DNA of 48,529 nt from contig NZ_KI912415.1 in NCBI RefSeq assembly GCF_000518285.1, positions 1 to 48,529 on the forward strand, in the 5' to 3' direction. This DNA is from Williamsoniiplasma lucivorax ATCC 49196. Lineage in GTDB: Bacteria > Bacillota_I > Bacilli_A > Mycoplasmatales > Mycoplasmataceae. Below the pieces are notes generated by a model. The model worked only from the letters and a program-made list of their open reading frames with translations, was not told the DNA's origin and searched no databases. Shown piece by piece: positions 1-10,200 of this stretch. Each line of letters opens with the position of its first letter. Within the stretch, counting starts at the first letter, position 1. A program made the position numbers and the translations under genes.

Positions 1-1
1 A

Positions 2-442
2 GCATTTAGGATAAGTGCTGATGTAAATGATGGTAAAATTAAATACACAAAGCAAGAAGTTAAACAATTAAGAGCTTTGATTGAACAAGGGAGTAAAGAA
101 GTGCAAGTTATCAAAAATATGTTGCTAGTTCCAAACAAAGGGGCATTACCAATTGGACCAATTGGACCAAAGAAAATCTCAAAAAAAGACCAACTAATCA
201 AAGACTTACAAAATGAAGTTGCTGAATTAAAACTTATGGTTGGACACTTAATCGAGGAAAATAAACAATTAAGAGCGGAAAATGCTGAATTAAGAGCGGA
301 AAATGCTCAATTACGAGCAGAAATCGCTGAATTAAGAGCAGAAAATGCTGAATTAAGAGCAGAAAATGCTGAATTAAGAGTTTATATTGGTAAATTAGAG
401 TCTAAGTTAGATCAACACGTTCCTAATTGAAGAATGGAATAA
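2..442 (+). CDS. coiled-coil protein with 21-bp heptad repeats (5' end outside window)
   Basis: The frame is open from the first bases of the window, so the true start lies upstream. The last TGA (428-430) is read as Trp and the stop is TAA at 440-442. The visible 146 residues have a lysine-rich N-terminal part, a Pro/Gly-rich bridge around GPIGPIGPKK-like residues, then a long heptad coiled coil. Five in-frame 21-bp units (269-373), each encoding a variant of LRAENAE, form its core. The tail resembles the coiled-coil genes at 40373 and 40879, which have the same LRAENAQ/LKAENAQ heptads. Function is unknown; a structural or surface-associated coiled coil is possible. No signal peptide can be judged because the start is missing. 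Confidence 0.75.
269..373 (+). repeat. five tandem 21-bp units coding LRAENA(E/Q) heptads
   Basis: Units start at 269, 290, 311, 332 and 353; a sixth begins at 374 and diverges after 7 bases. Each unit keeps the reading frame, so gain or loss of a unit would lengthen or shorten the coiled coil by one heptad. Confidence 0.85.
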
Positions 443-607
443 AAAACGGAATATTCATAAAGGATAGACAAGATAGAATTTGTACTTTATTTGATTTAAA
501 CCAAAGAGAAGAGAATATTAATTATTTAAAAATTAGTAAGTAAGTTAATTCAATTTGTTTAAATGTAAATATCAAATAAATATAAACAATCTAAAAACAA
601 AATTTAA

Positions 608-766
608 AAGCAAGAGATTTTTTGAAATACAGACCCAGTGAAAAGTATGCGACAAATGTTTAGCGACGCAACCACATTTAATGGTGATATTTCTGGATGA
701 GTCACTTCAAAAGTAACTGATATGCAATTAATGTTTCAAATGGCCAAAAAATCAATGCAAACCTAA
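608..766 (+). pseudogene. DUF285 repeat remnant
   Basis: An open stretch after TAA at 605 and before TAA at 764 translates to about two 25-residue DUF285 units (motifs WNT..VKSMRQMF, FNGDISGW, VTDMQLMF), with TGA as Trp. It has no start codon, ribosome binding site or signal peptide, and the second unit breaks off into unrelated residues before the stop. It matches the repeat pattern of the intact proteins at 12841, 14661 and 44396. It is best read as the decayed 3' end of a lost family member. Bases 443-607 upstream hold one further open stretch (to TAA near 541) that I do not recognise. Confidence 0.75.
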
Positions 767-817
767 AGCGATGATTAAAATGACCACTATTAATAGTCCT
801 TAAAATTCAAAGTTTAT

Positions 818-857
818 AAATTCCAGAAGTAAGTTGGTGTTTACTTCTGGAATTTTT
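818..857. terminator. bidirectional hairpin terminator
   Basis: AAATTCCAGAAGTAA (818-832) pairs perfectly with TTACTTCTGGAATTT, followed by Ts on the plus strand. It sits between the DUF285 remnant and the end of the minus-strand permease and could serve both. Confidence 0.8.
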
Positions 858-869
858 ATGTGAAGAAGA

Positions 870-2279
870 TTATTCAATCTCAAGTTTCTTATTTTGTTTT
901 GTACTTGCTCACTTCTTTTGTAAATAAACCTTAACTATCCCAATTGGTCAACCAAGGAAAAGAAGACCAACAACACCAATGTTTCATCAGAAACCAGTAA
1001 TGCTGGTTTTGAAGTTTCACATTAAGATGATTGTGCCAACAAACATTAAAATCGCAATTGTTGTGGAAACTAAAGCTAAGAGTCAAAAGATAAAATTATT
1101 GTAATGTTTAACATAATGAGGATCTTTTAACCGTAAGTAAATAATCACAATTTGGGTAATGAATTTTAAAACTGCTAAAGCTAAAGTTAAGTAAGAAACA
1201 ACTTCCATTAATGATGGAAAAATCACATAAAAAGTGGAAACAATAACTAGGAATAACATTGCTAATCAAGGCATATTAGTTTTTTGGTAAGTTAATTGAA
1301 AGATTTCAAAGAAATCTTTTTCTTCGCTCATTTTAAAAACTAAACGGGAATGGTACACCAAATAAGCATTTAAAGAACCAATAAAAATAAAGGTGGTTAA
1401 GACATTAAAAGTATTGGCCACTCATTTTGGTAAGCCACCATTAATAATTGCATTCGTTCAAACATTCCCCGGACCTTGTCAATCTTTAGGGTTAGCTAAA
1501 GTTAATAAACCAATCGCTAAAAAAACATAGATTAAAATAATCGCAATTGTTGACCAAATTAAAGCACGGGGAATGTTTTTCTGCGGATTAATTACTTCCC
1601 CACTCACATAAGTAATTGCTTCCATTCCTGAATAAGCAAACGAAGTTAAAGCAATCGCTGGGAGCAACATAAAACTTGACATATAAATATTTCCTAAATT
1701 TTGGTTAATAACTTCGGCATTAAAAGAATTCGTCACATTACCTTTAATCATTGCTAAAATTAACACAAAACCAATGGGAAGCATTTTAATCATTGTAAAG
1801 ACAATTTGTCCGCGCCCACTCCCTTTCGGGATAAAGATTTGTAAGACAACTAGTAAAAGTAAAACCCCCACACCAATTCCACGACCATATCAGGCTAAGG
1901 CTTCCTCACTGCCTTGAATATTGAAGATTGTGACAGCCACAGCCCCAAGTGAAACAACAGCAGTGGCAATCGCTGTTGCTGAGACAAAAAAGACCATTAC
2001 TCAACCAAACCAAAATGAAACAGCATTTCAATTGGCTTTGCGCAACCAATAATAACTAGTCCCATTTTCAGGATAAGATGTTGAAGTTTCAGCTAATAAC
2101 AGCATTTCTGGCAAGACGAGTAAACCACCAATAATTCAAACAATAATCATTAAAATCGGGTTCTGTTGAACTTGGTGTCCAACAGAACCAAAAGTAATTA
2201 AAATCGAAGAACCAATGGTGGCTGAAATCGCCATCATGAAAATGCTTCAAAAGCCATATTTACGTTTTAATTTATTCAT
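870..2279 (-). CDS. APC-superfamily amino-acid permease
   Basis: This 469-residue integral membrane protein has about twelve hydrophobic segments and no large soluble domain. The N-terminal MNKLKRKYGFWS is followed by the first helix with an ISATIGSSI stretch, the unwound-helix glycine region typical of amino acid/polyamine/organocation transporters. Later segments include TSFAYSGMEAITYVSGEV, characteristic of helix 6 in the family. TGA codons fall at conserved Trp positions. The start is an ATG with an AGAAGG ribosome binding site about six bases upstream; the stop is TAA at 870-872, close to the terminator at 818-857. It is a single gene facing away from nox. Substrate cannot be told; an amino acid is likely since mollicutes import nearly all of them. 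Confidence 0.85.
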
Positions 2280-2353
2280 TAGCCAACCTTCTTACTTTTT
2301 TAACTTTTAGTAGTTTTCATTGTTGATTGTACAATACAAAATAATAATTAACC

Positions 2354-2382
2354 TTGAAAAATTCGCTTCTTAGGAATAAAAT
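2354..2382 (+). promoter_or_regulatory. candidate sigma-70-type promoter for nox
   Basis: TTGAAA (2354-2359), a 17-base spacer and TAAAAT (2377-2382) lie about 80 bases before the nox start, just outside the divergent permease gene. Position and spacing are good, but in DNA this AT-rich chance matches are common. Confidence 0.45.
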
Positions 2383-2462
2383 AAAATAAAGAATAATTTC
2401 CAAAAAAAAATTTAATTTTGGTATTATTTTTTAGAGAAAATCATTAAATTAAAGAGGTTAAA

Positions 2463-3845
2463 ATGAAAATTATTGTTATTGGAACAAACCACGCCGGAAC
2501 CACGGCGGTTAGAACCATTAAAAGATTAGACCCGAAAGCAGAAGTTGTTACTTATGATAGAAATGACAACATTTCCTTCTTAGGATGTGGAATTGCTTTG
2601 TGGGTTAAGGGTGAGTTTAAAGATCCTAAAGGATTATTTTATGCTAACCCAAAAATGCTTGAAGAAGAAGGCATTAAAGTAAAAATGGAACATGAATGAG
2701 TTTCAATTGACGCTAAGAAAAAAACTGTGAGAATCAAAGATTTAAAAACAGGCAAAGAATTTGACGATAACTATGACAAATTAATTATCGCCACAGGTTC
2801 ATGACCAATCGTTCCACCAATTCCAGGTATTGATTTACCAGGTGTGCAAATTTGTAAAAACTATGACCATGCTAAAATTATCCAAAAAGCAAACCTAAAC
2901 CCAGACATTAAAAATGTGGCTGTTGTCGGAGCTGGATATATCGGTGTGGAATTGGTTGATGCTTTTGTTGCGGCTGGTAAAAAAGTTACTCTAATTGATG
3001 TAGCTGATCGCATTATGCCAAACTACTATGACAGTGAATTTACATCAATTGTTGAAGCAGGCATGAAAAAAGCTGGAGTTAAAATGGCTCTTGGTGAAAA
3101 AGTTGTGGAATTTAAAGCTGGTAAAGACGGCAAAATCAGCAGCGTTGTCACTGACAAAGGTAAAATCAAAGCTGATTATGTTATCTTCTCAGTTGGAGTA
3201 AGACCACAAACCAAACAATTGGATGGGGTTGTTGATCTTTCGCCAATTGGAGCAATTAAAACTAACGATCATATGCAAACATCAAACAAAGATATTTTTG
3301 CAATTGGGGATTGTGCTGAAGTACATAATATTGCTTTAAATCAACAAATGCCAGTGCAATTAGCAACAACAGCTGTTAGAACTGGAATTATTGCAGCAGT
3401 TAACTGTTTACAAAACAACACTATGAAAACTCCGGGATTTGCTGGGGCAAACGGAATTGATGTTTTTGGATTCAAAATGGCTAGTGTTGGATTTACTGCG
3501 ACATCAGCCAAAAGAATGGGAGTTGAAGCTGAAGAAGTTTTCTTCACTGATAATGACCGTCCAGAATTTATGTCATCAAAATCACCTGTCTGATTAAAAG
3601 TAGTATGAGAGAAAAAATCACGTAAAATTATTGGAGCTCAGGTGGGTTCAGAAGTTAACCATACAGAAACTATGTACATGTTTGCTTTAGGAATCCAAAA
3701 AGGGTTAACAATTGATGAATTACCACTAATTGATATTTTCTTCTTACCACACTTCAACAAACCTTATAACTTTATTACCTTAGCTGGTTTAGAAGTTTTA
3801 GGATTGAATTATTTCAAAAAAAATGATTCTAAAAAGAAAAAATAA
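2463..3845 (+). CDS. nox: NADH oxidase (FAD-dependent, pyridine nucleotide-disulfide family)
   Basis: A 460-residue flavoprotein that reoxidises NADH with O2. Visible landmarks are the N-terminal FAD-binding strand (VIGTNHAGTTA, residues 5-15), the single redox cysteine Cys42 in SFLGCGIAL, the NAD-binding VVGAGYIGVE at about 154-163, and the second FAD motif GDCAE near 283. The C-terminal part is the dimerisation domain. Length and Cys42 fit the Nox/CoA-disulfide reductase branch. The start is preceded by AAAGAGG. It heads the pyruvate-oxidation cluster and its TAA overlaps the lplA ATG (TAATG). Its likely job is to restore NAD+ for glycolysis and PDH. Whether it forms water or H2O2 cannot be read from sequence alone; the single Cys favours the water-forming type. 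Confidence 0.92.
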
Positions 3846-4840
3846 TGAAAATCTTATTTACCAAAACAAATAGTCCTTATGCTAATTTAGCAACAGAAGA
3901 ATATTTGTTTAATTCGAATAAATACCGACCTCCAATCATCTTTTTGTGGCAAAATCAAAATACGATTGTTGTTGGTAAAAACCAGAATACATTCGCTGAA
4001 ATCAATTTAATTAACGCCCAACAAGATGACGTTAATATCGTGAGAAGAAACACTGGTGGTGGAACGGTTTATCAAGATTTAGGAAATTTATGTTTTTCCC
4101 TTTTAATTAGTAATAACAATGAAAGTTCAGTGGAAGTTTTTGAAAAATCATTACAACCAATTTTAGACTTATTACGTAATTTAGGTTTAAATGCTAATTT
4201 TAAAGGCAGAAATGATTTGGAAATTGACGGAGCTAAAATTTCTGGCAATGCCCAAATGAAAAATAGTCATAAAATTCTTTCTCATGGAACATTATTATTT
4301 GATGTTGATTTAGCGAAAATCAACAAATATCTTAATGTAAATCCGGTGAAAATGGAATCTAAAAAAATTAGTTCTGTGAAAGCACGAGTGACAAACATTA
4401 AACCACTATTAAAAGAAACGATTTCAATTGAAGATTTTATCAAAATGATTGCTAAACAATATATGCAAGCTGATGTTGAAGAGTTGGTTTTAGATCAAGA
4501 TGATTTAAAAGCCATTGAAAAATTAACAAATGAAAAATTTAAATCTTGAGATTGAAATTTTGGTCACAACGAAACATTCAATTCCATCAAAACTGAATAC
4601 TTACCAAGTATTGGTTTAATTGAAGTGGGGATGAATGTTGAAAAAGGAATTATTAAAACAATTGATATTTTTGGGGATTTTTTAGGAACGATTGGGACTT
4701 ATGAAATTACCCAAAAATTAAAGAATAAAAAATATGATAGAGAAACTATCAAAATAGAATTACAAAAAATTAAAAATCTTAATGAAATTTTTGGTGCAGA
4801 AATTGCAATCGATACATTATTGAATTTAATTTTAAAATAA
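3845..4840 (+). CDS. lplA: lipoate-protein ligase A
   Basis: A 331-residue enzyme that activates lipoate with ATP and transfers it to a lysine of lipoyl domains. The lipoyl-AMP motif RRNTGGGTVYQD lies at residues 67-78, and the lipoate-contacting lysine is Lys131 in GAKISGNAQ. The C-terminal third (after about 235) is the accessory domain of full-length LplA. Three TGA codons near 4547-4556 read as Trp, so the gene runs on to TAA at 4838. The first base of its ATG is the last base of the nox stop, implying translational coupling. It lies directly upstream of pdhA, so its substrates are very probably the lipoyl domains of PdhC and PdhD encoded a few kb downstream. Confidence 0.93.
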
Positions 4841-4849
4841 AGGAGAGTT

Positions 4850-5971
4850 ATGGCCTACAAATATATAGGAAAATTTGATCCATTAAAAAACGAACAAGTT
4901 CGTATAATGGATGAAAACGGAAAGATTATCAACAAAGATTTGATGCCTAAAATTAATGATGAAAAATTAGTTGAAGCATATAAATTAATGTGTTTATCAA
5001 GAACACAAGATTACTACCAAAATAAACAACAACGTTTAGGAAAAATCTTATCATTCTTGTCTTCAACTGGACAAGAAGCTGGAGAAATTGCTTATGCAAT
5101 GCATGTTAGACAAGGTAAAGATTGATTTTTACCAGCATACAGAAACAATGCTGCATGATTAGCCACTGGTATCCCAATGAAAAACATTATGATGTATTGA
5201 ATGGGAAATGAACGTGCAAACATCCCACCAGCTGGAGTAAAAAACTTACCAATTAACATCGTGATTGGTTCACAATATTCACACGCTGCTGGAATTGCTT
5301 TTGCAGAAAAATTTAACAACAAATCAGACAATGTGGTTTTAACAACTACTGGAGATGGTGGATCAAGTCAAGGGGAAGTTTATGAATCATTAAACTTCGC
5401 TCAATTAAAAAAATTACCAGTTATTTTTGTTATTGAAGATAACAAATGAGCGATCTCAAACCCTTCATCTAATGCCACAGCAGCATTGAACTTCGCTGTT
5501 AAAGGATTAGCATCAGGAACACCTGGACTTAAAGTTGATGGTAATGATTTCTTAGCCTCATGAGGAGTTTTTGAAGAAGCTTTTGATTATGTGAGAAAAG
5601 GCAATGGTCCAATTTTAATTGAACTAAACACTTACCGTTTAGGAGCTCACTCATCATCAGATAATCCAGATGTTTACCGTCCAAAAGGTGAATTTGAAGA
5701 ACAAGAAAAATTCTGTCCAATTATCAGAATGAAAAAATACCTTGTTGAGAAAAAACTTTGAGATGATAAAAAACAAGCAGAACTAGATGAAAAAAATCAA
5801 GCTTTTGTTGAAAAAGCTTTTGAAGAAGCAATGGCAAGCAAAGATTATCCTTTAGAAGATGTCTTTGAATACATGTATTCAGAAATGACACCAATTCTAA
5901 AAGAACAATATGCTGAAGCTAAAGAATTCTTCAACAAATACCCAGAATCAAAAGATGGAGGACACCACTAA
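4850..5971 (+). CDS. pdhA: pyruvate dehydrogenase E1 component, alpha subunit
   Basis: A 373-residue protein with the thiamine diphosphate-binding motif starting G168-D169-G170 (GDGGSSQGE) and ending at Asn198 (EDNKWAIS), preceded by the substrate-channel region SSTGQEAGE and WFLPAYRNNA. With PdhB it decarboxylates pyruvate and reductively acetylates the lipoyl group on E2. Several TGA codons at conserved Trp positions split the frame under the standard code. A good AAGGAG ribosome binding site precedes the ATG, nine bases after the lplA stop. The stop overlaps the pdhB start (TAATG), as expected for obligate alpha2beta2 subunits. Confidence 0.95.
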
Positions 5972-6960
5972 TGCCAGTTTTAAATAACGTACAAGCAGTA
6001 ACAAATGCTTTAGATGTAGCGATGGACAAATGAAAAGAAGTTGTCGCTTTCGGAGAAGATGTAGGACAAGATGGGGGAGTATTCCGTGCCACAATGGGTC
6101 TATATGATAAATATGGAGAAAACCGTTGTTTCAGTATGCCAATTTCAGAAGCGCTCTTTGCTGGAGCTGGTTATGGAATGGCTGTTGCTGGAATGAAACC
6201 AGTTATTGAATTTCAATTTGAAGGATTGGGATGAGCTTCATTACAAAATATTTTCACCCAAATTGCCAAAGTTAGAAATCGTAGCCGTGGTTCTTATTCA
6301 GTGCCACTTGTGATTCGTATGCCAATGGGTGGAGGAATCCGTGCGTTGGAACACCATTCAGAAGCAATGGAAGCAATGTATGCTCACTGTCCAGGAATTA
6401 AAGTTGTAATTCCTTCAACACCATATGACACAAAAGGGTTATTATTAGCAGCAATTGAATCACCAGATCCAGTCGTTGTCTTTGAACCAACTAAGTTATA
6501 CCGTGCTTTCAAACAAGAAGTACCAGATGGATTTTACACAGTACCAATTGGAGAAGCTTATAAAATCCAGGAAGGAAATGATTTAACAATTGTGACTTAT
6601 GGAGCACAAACTGTTGATTGTGAAAAAGCGATCGAGATGTTATTACAAGAACGTCCAAATGCAAGTATTGAATTAATTGATTTACGTACAATCCAACCTT
6701 GAGATCGTCAAATGGTTTTCGAATCAGTGAAAAAAACAGGAAGATTGTTAGTTGTTCATGAAGCTGTCAGATCATTCTCAGTTTCATCAGAAATTATTGC
6801 CTCAGTTAATGAAGCATGCTTTGAATATTTAAAAGCACCATTATCAAGATGTACAGGATACGATATCGCCATTCCATTTGACCGTGGAGAAGGATATCAC
6901 CAAGTTAATCCAATTAAAGTACTTGTTAAAATGAAAGAAGTATTGGATTACCAATTTTAA
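5971..6960 (+). CDS. pdhB: pyruvate dehydrogenase E1 component, beta subunit
   Basis: A 329-residue partner of PdhA. It begins MPVLNNVQAVTNALDVAM and contains the family signatures FGEDVGQDGGVFRAT, ISEALFAGAGYGMAVAG, EFQFEGLGW and RMPMGGGIRALEHHSE, followed by the C-terminal transketolase-like domain (VVHEAVRS). Translation is coupled to pdhA through the TAATG overlap. In-frame TGA codons at 6031, 6232 and 6700 read as Trp. Twelve bases separate it from pdhC, holding a GAAGGAG ribosome binding site. Together with pdhA, pdhC and pdhD it makes a full PDH complex gene set. Confidence 0.95.
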
Positions 6961-6972
6961 GAAGGAGAAAGA

Positions 6973-8280
6973 ATGTTTAAAGTAAAATTTGCAGATATAG
7001 GAGAAGGTTTAACGGAAGGAAAAGTTGCTGAAGTTTTAGTAAAGTTAGGTCAAACAGTGAAAGCTGGAGACCCACTTTTCTTTGTTGAAACTGATAAAGT
7101 AAACTCAGAAATTCCTGCCCCAGTGGATGGGAAAATCGCCAATATCTTAATCAAGCCAGATCAAGAGATTGTTGTTGGAGAAGTGGTTATGGAAATTGAT
7201 GATGGTTCATCAACAACCCCAACCCCAACTGCTAAAGTTGAAGCAGCTCCTGTTAAAGAAGAAGAAAATGCTAGTGTTGTTGGTGCAACACCAGTTTCAA
7301 ACAAATTAATCACTCGTGGAGGTGTTAATATGCCAACCCAAACAAAAAATGAAGAAATTAAAGCAACACCGTTAGTGCGTCGTATGGCTTTAGATTTAGG
7401 AATTGATTTAGCAACAGTAACTCCAACAGGACCTGGTGGAAAAATTCTTTCTGAAGATTTAAAAAGAGCTGCTGCTCAACCAAATCAAGCTAGTCAAGCA
7501 GCAATTGTGCAACCAGTTCAACAAGTGGGTAAATCAGTGGATCAACCAACACCACCCCCACTTCCAGCATTCGATGATGCTTTAACATTCGAAACAAAAC
7601 CAATGAATCCAATTCGTAAGGCAACTGTCAAAGCGATGAAAATTTCGCATACGCAAAATGCTGCTTTTACTGGATTCAAAGACATGGATATCACTAATTT
7701 AGTTGAAACTCGTAATCAATTAAAAGATGTAGCTGCCAAACAAGGTATTAAATTAACTTATTTAGCATTTATTGTTAAAGCAGCTGCGCGTGCTTTAAAA
7801 GATTTCCCGAACATTAATGTTCGCATTGATGAAGAAAACAATGCAATTCGTTATATGAATAATATCAATATTGGAATTGCTGTTGATACACCAGATGGAT
7901 TAATGGTGCCAGTCATTAAAAGTGCTGACAAATTATCATTATTCCAAATTGCCCAAGCAATTACTGATTTAGCTGATAAAGCACGTCATAAAAAATTAAC
8001 AATTAAAGAAATGACAGAAGCAACTTTCACAATTACCAACTTCGGTTCAGTCGGCTTAACTTATGCAACTGCAATTATTAACCCACCCGAAGCAGCGATT
8101 ATGGGGGTTGGAGCAATGAGCAAACAACCAGTTTACATTAATGGTGAATTCAAACCAAGAGATGTGATGCCGTTTATCGCAACAGTTGACCACCGTATTA
8201 TTGATGGTGCTGATGCTGGAAGATTCTTGATGAAAGTGGAAGAATACTTACAAAACCCAATACTTTTATTAGTTGGATAG
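6973..8280 (+). CDS. pdhC: pyruvate dehydrogenase E2, dihydrolipoamide acetyltransferase
   Basis: A 435-residue E2 core protein in normal domain order: one lipoyl domain (1-80, lipoyl lysine Lys42 in ETDKVNSE), a Thr/Pro/Ala linker, the peripheral subunit-binding domain (about 131-165, TPLVRRMALDLGIDL...GPGGKI), a second Pro-rich linker, and the catalytic acetyltransferase domain from about 205 to the end with the active-site HxxxDG motif at His407-Asp411. It transfers the acetyl group to CoA. The frame has no TGA codons. Its lipoyl domain is almost identical in DNA sequence to that at the start of pdhD, with an unbroken identical run of about 112 bases (7015-7126). Confidence 0.96.
   Translation: MFKVKFADIGEGLTEGKVAEVLVKLGQTVKAGDPLFFVETDKVNSEIPAPVDGKIANILIKPDQEIVVGEVVMEIDDGSSTTPTPTAKVEAAPVKEEENASVVGATPVSNKLITRGGVNMPTQTKNEEIKATPLVRRMALDLGIDLATVTPTGPGGKILSEDLKRAAAQPNQASQAAIVQPVQQVGKSVDQPTPPPLPAFDDALTFETKPMNPIRKATVKAMKISHTQNAAFTGFKDMDITNLVETRNQLKDVAAKQGIKLTYLAFIVKAAARALKDFPNINVRIDEENNAIRYMNNINIGIAVDTPDGLMVPVIKSADKLSLFQIAQAITDLADKARHKKLTIKEMTEATFTITNFGSVGLTYATAIINPPEAAIMGVGAMSKQPVYINGEFKPRDVMPFIATVDHRIIDGADAGRFLMKVEEYLQNPILLLVG
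7015..7126 (+). repeat. lipoyl-domain repeat, copy in pdhC (pairs with pdhD)
   Basis: Bases 7015-7126 match the corresponding stretch in pdhD (8340-8451) without a difference that I can see; the whole domains, 6973-7212 and 8298-8537, differ at only about 15 sites, most of them silent. A second shared block follows (7261-7320 and 8581-8640). This is much closer than the rest of the two genes. Confidence 0.85.
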
Positions 8281-8297
8281 AAAAAGGATAAGAGAAT

Positions 8298-10199
8298 ATG
8301 TTTAAAGTAAAATTTGCCGATATTGGGGAAGGTTTAACTGAAGGAAAAGTTGCTGAAGTTTTAGTAAAGTTAGGTCAAACAGTGAAAGCTGGAGACCCAC
8401 TTTTCTTTGTTGAAACTGATAAAGTAAACTCAGAAATTCCTGCCCCAGTGGCTGGAAAAATCGCCAATATCTTGATCAAACCCGATCAAGATATTGTTGT
8501 TGGAGAAGTGGTTATGGAAATTGATGATGGTTCATCAACAGTTGAAACTCCACCAGTTGTCAAAACTGAAGAACCAGCTGAAGAAAATGCAAGTGTTGTT
8601 GGTGCAACACCAGTTTCAAATAAATTAATTACCCGTGGTTTACCAAAACAAGCAGCACCTGTACAAACTAAAAGCGCTTCTGCTGATTGTGCACCCGCCT
8701 TAACAGATTGTGATACACAAATTCCTGCACGAGGTACTCATAGTACAAACAGGACTACTAGTCAACCATTTAAAGCACCAAACCCTGAAAAACACTTTGA
8801 TATTATTGTTGTCGGAGCAGGAGTTGGTGGTTATGTTGCAGCAATCAAAGCTGCTAATTTAGGTTTAAAAACTTTAATTATTGAAAAAGGTGCTTATGGA
8901 GGGGTATGTCTAAACATTGGATGTATTCCAACTAAAACTTTATTAAAATCTGGAAAAGTTTTTGAACAAACAACTCAAAAAGCAGCTGCTTTTGGAATTG
9001 AAATTTCCAAAGATGCTAAAATTACTGTTAACTGAACTAAAGTCATGGAACGTAAGGAAGACATCATCAAAAAACTAAGTAGTGGTGTGCTTTACTTAAT
9101 GAATAAAAATAAAATTAAGCATCTTGAAGGCGAAGCTCTTGCTCTTGATAACCACACCATTAAAGTTAATGGTGAAACATACACAGCTGATGATTTAATT
9201 ATTGCAACTGGTTCAACTCCACGTGGATTAAACTTACCTGGCTTTGAACAAGCGCAAAAAGCTGGTTTTTTACTAAACTCAACTGATGCTTTATCATTAC
9301 CAAAATTACCTAAAAAAGTTGTCATTATTGGTGGGGGAGTAATTGGGGTTGAATTTGCTTCAATGTTTGCTAGTTATGGTAGCCAAGTGACTTTATTACA
9401 AGGTTTACCAACTATTTTAGAAATGCTTGATGGTGATTTATCTAAAGAAATGACTAAAATTTTAAGTGCAAAAAATAACATTACTATTGTAACTAATGCG
9501 ATGATCAAAGGTATTGAAAAAAACAAAGTTGTTTATGAAGTTGATGGTAAAGAAGTGAAATTAGAAGCTGATTACTGTTTACAATCTGTCGGAAGACAAG
9601 CAGTCACAACTGGTTTTGATAACATTGGTCTGCAAAAAACTGCTAATGGTTATATCGAAATGGCCAATGACTATTGTCAAACAAACATTGATAACGTTTA
9701 TGCAATTGGAGATGTTAATGGAAAATTAATGTTAGCCCATGTGGCGAGTCACGAAGGTGTGATTGCTGTTAACCACATCGCTACTAAAAAAGGTGTGAAA
9801 CATGCCGGACATACTAAAATGGAATTTGAATGTGTGCCAAGTTGTATTTATGCTTCTCCAGAAATTGCCTCAATTGGTAAAACTGAAGAACAATGTCAAA
9901 AAGAAAACATTGACTACAAAGCATTTAAATTTCCATTCTCAGCCATTGGTAAAGCTTTAGCTGATGGAGATACTCATGGTTTTGTGAAATTAATTATCGA
10001 AAACAAATATCAAACAGTGATTGGAGCGCACATTATTGGAAACCGTGCAACAGAAATGATTTCTGAAATCGCTGTGGCAATGGAATCAGAAGCCACAATT
10101 GCTGAGATTGCTCATGCTATTCACCCTCACCCAACAATGAGTGAGGCGATTGGTGAAGCTGCTGAAGCATTGTTAACTGGAAAGACTTTGAACTTATAA
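8298..10199 (+). CDS. pdhD: dihydrolipoamide dehydrogenase (E3) with fused N-terminal lipoyl domain
   Basis: A 633-residue protein: lipoyl domain (1-80, Lys42), linker (81-163), then a complete E3. Seen are the FAD motif VVGAGVGGY (171-179), redox disulfide Cys204-Cys209 in [16 protein letters not shown] motif [16 protein letters not shown] motif YAIGDVNG, and the C-terminal catalytic His611-Glu616 in HPHPTMSE. It reoxidises dihydrolipoamide with NAD+. Lipoyl-E3 fusions are known in mollicutes and some Gram-positives. The linker repeats the [15 protein letters not shown] stretch of PdhC and then has an odd Ser/Thr/Cys-containing segment (about 125-155) with two cysteines, unlike the usual Ala/Pro linkers. 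TGA at 9033 is Trp. Confidence 0.95.
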
Positions 10200-10200
10200 T

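Noticed and set aside
4547-4549. Apparent frameshifts or premature stops at TGA in lplA, pdhA, ackA, mgtA and others
   Set aside because: Each TGA lies where the family has Trp or continues the same domain, so it is a sense codon in translation table 4.
5092-5331. Opposite-strand ORFs inside pdhA, pdhB, pdhD, pta, nagB, PTS and other genes
   Set aside because: They are shadows of conserved genes, lack ribosome binding sites and family similarity, and appear because TGA is rare or absent in those frames.
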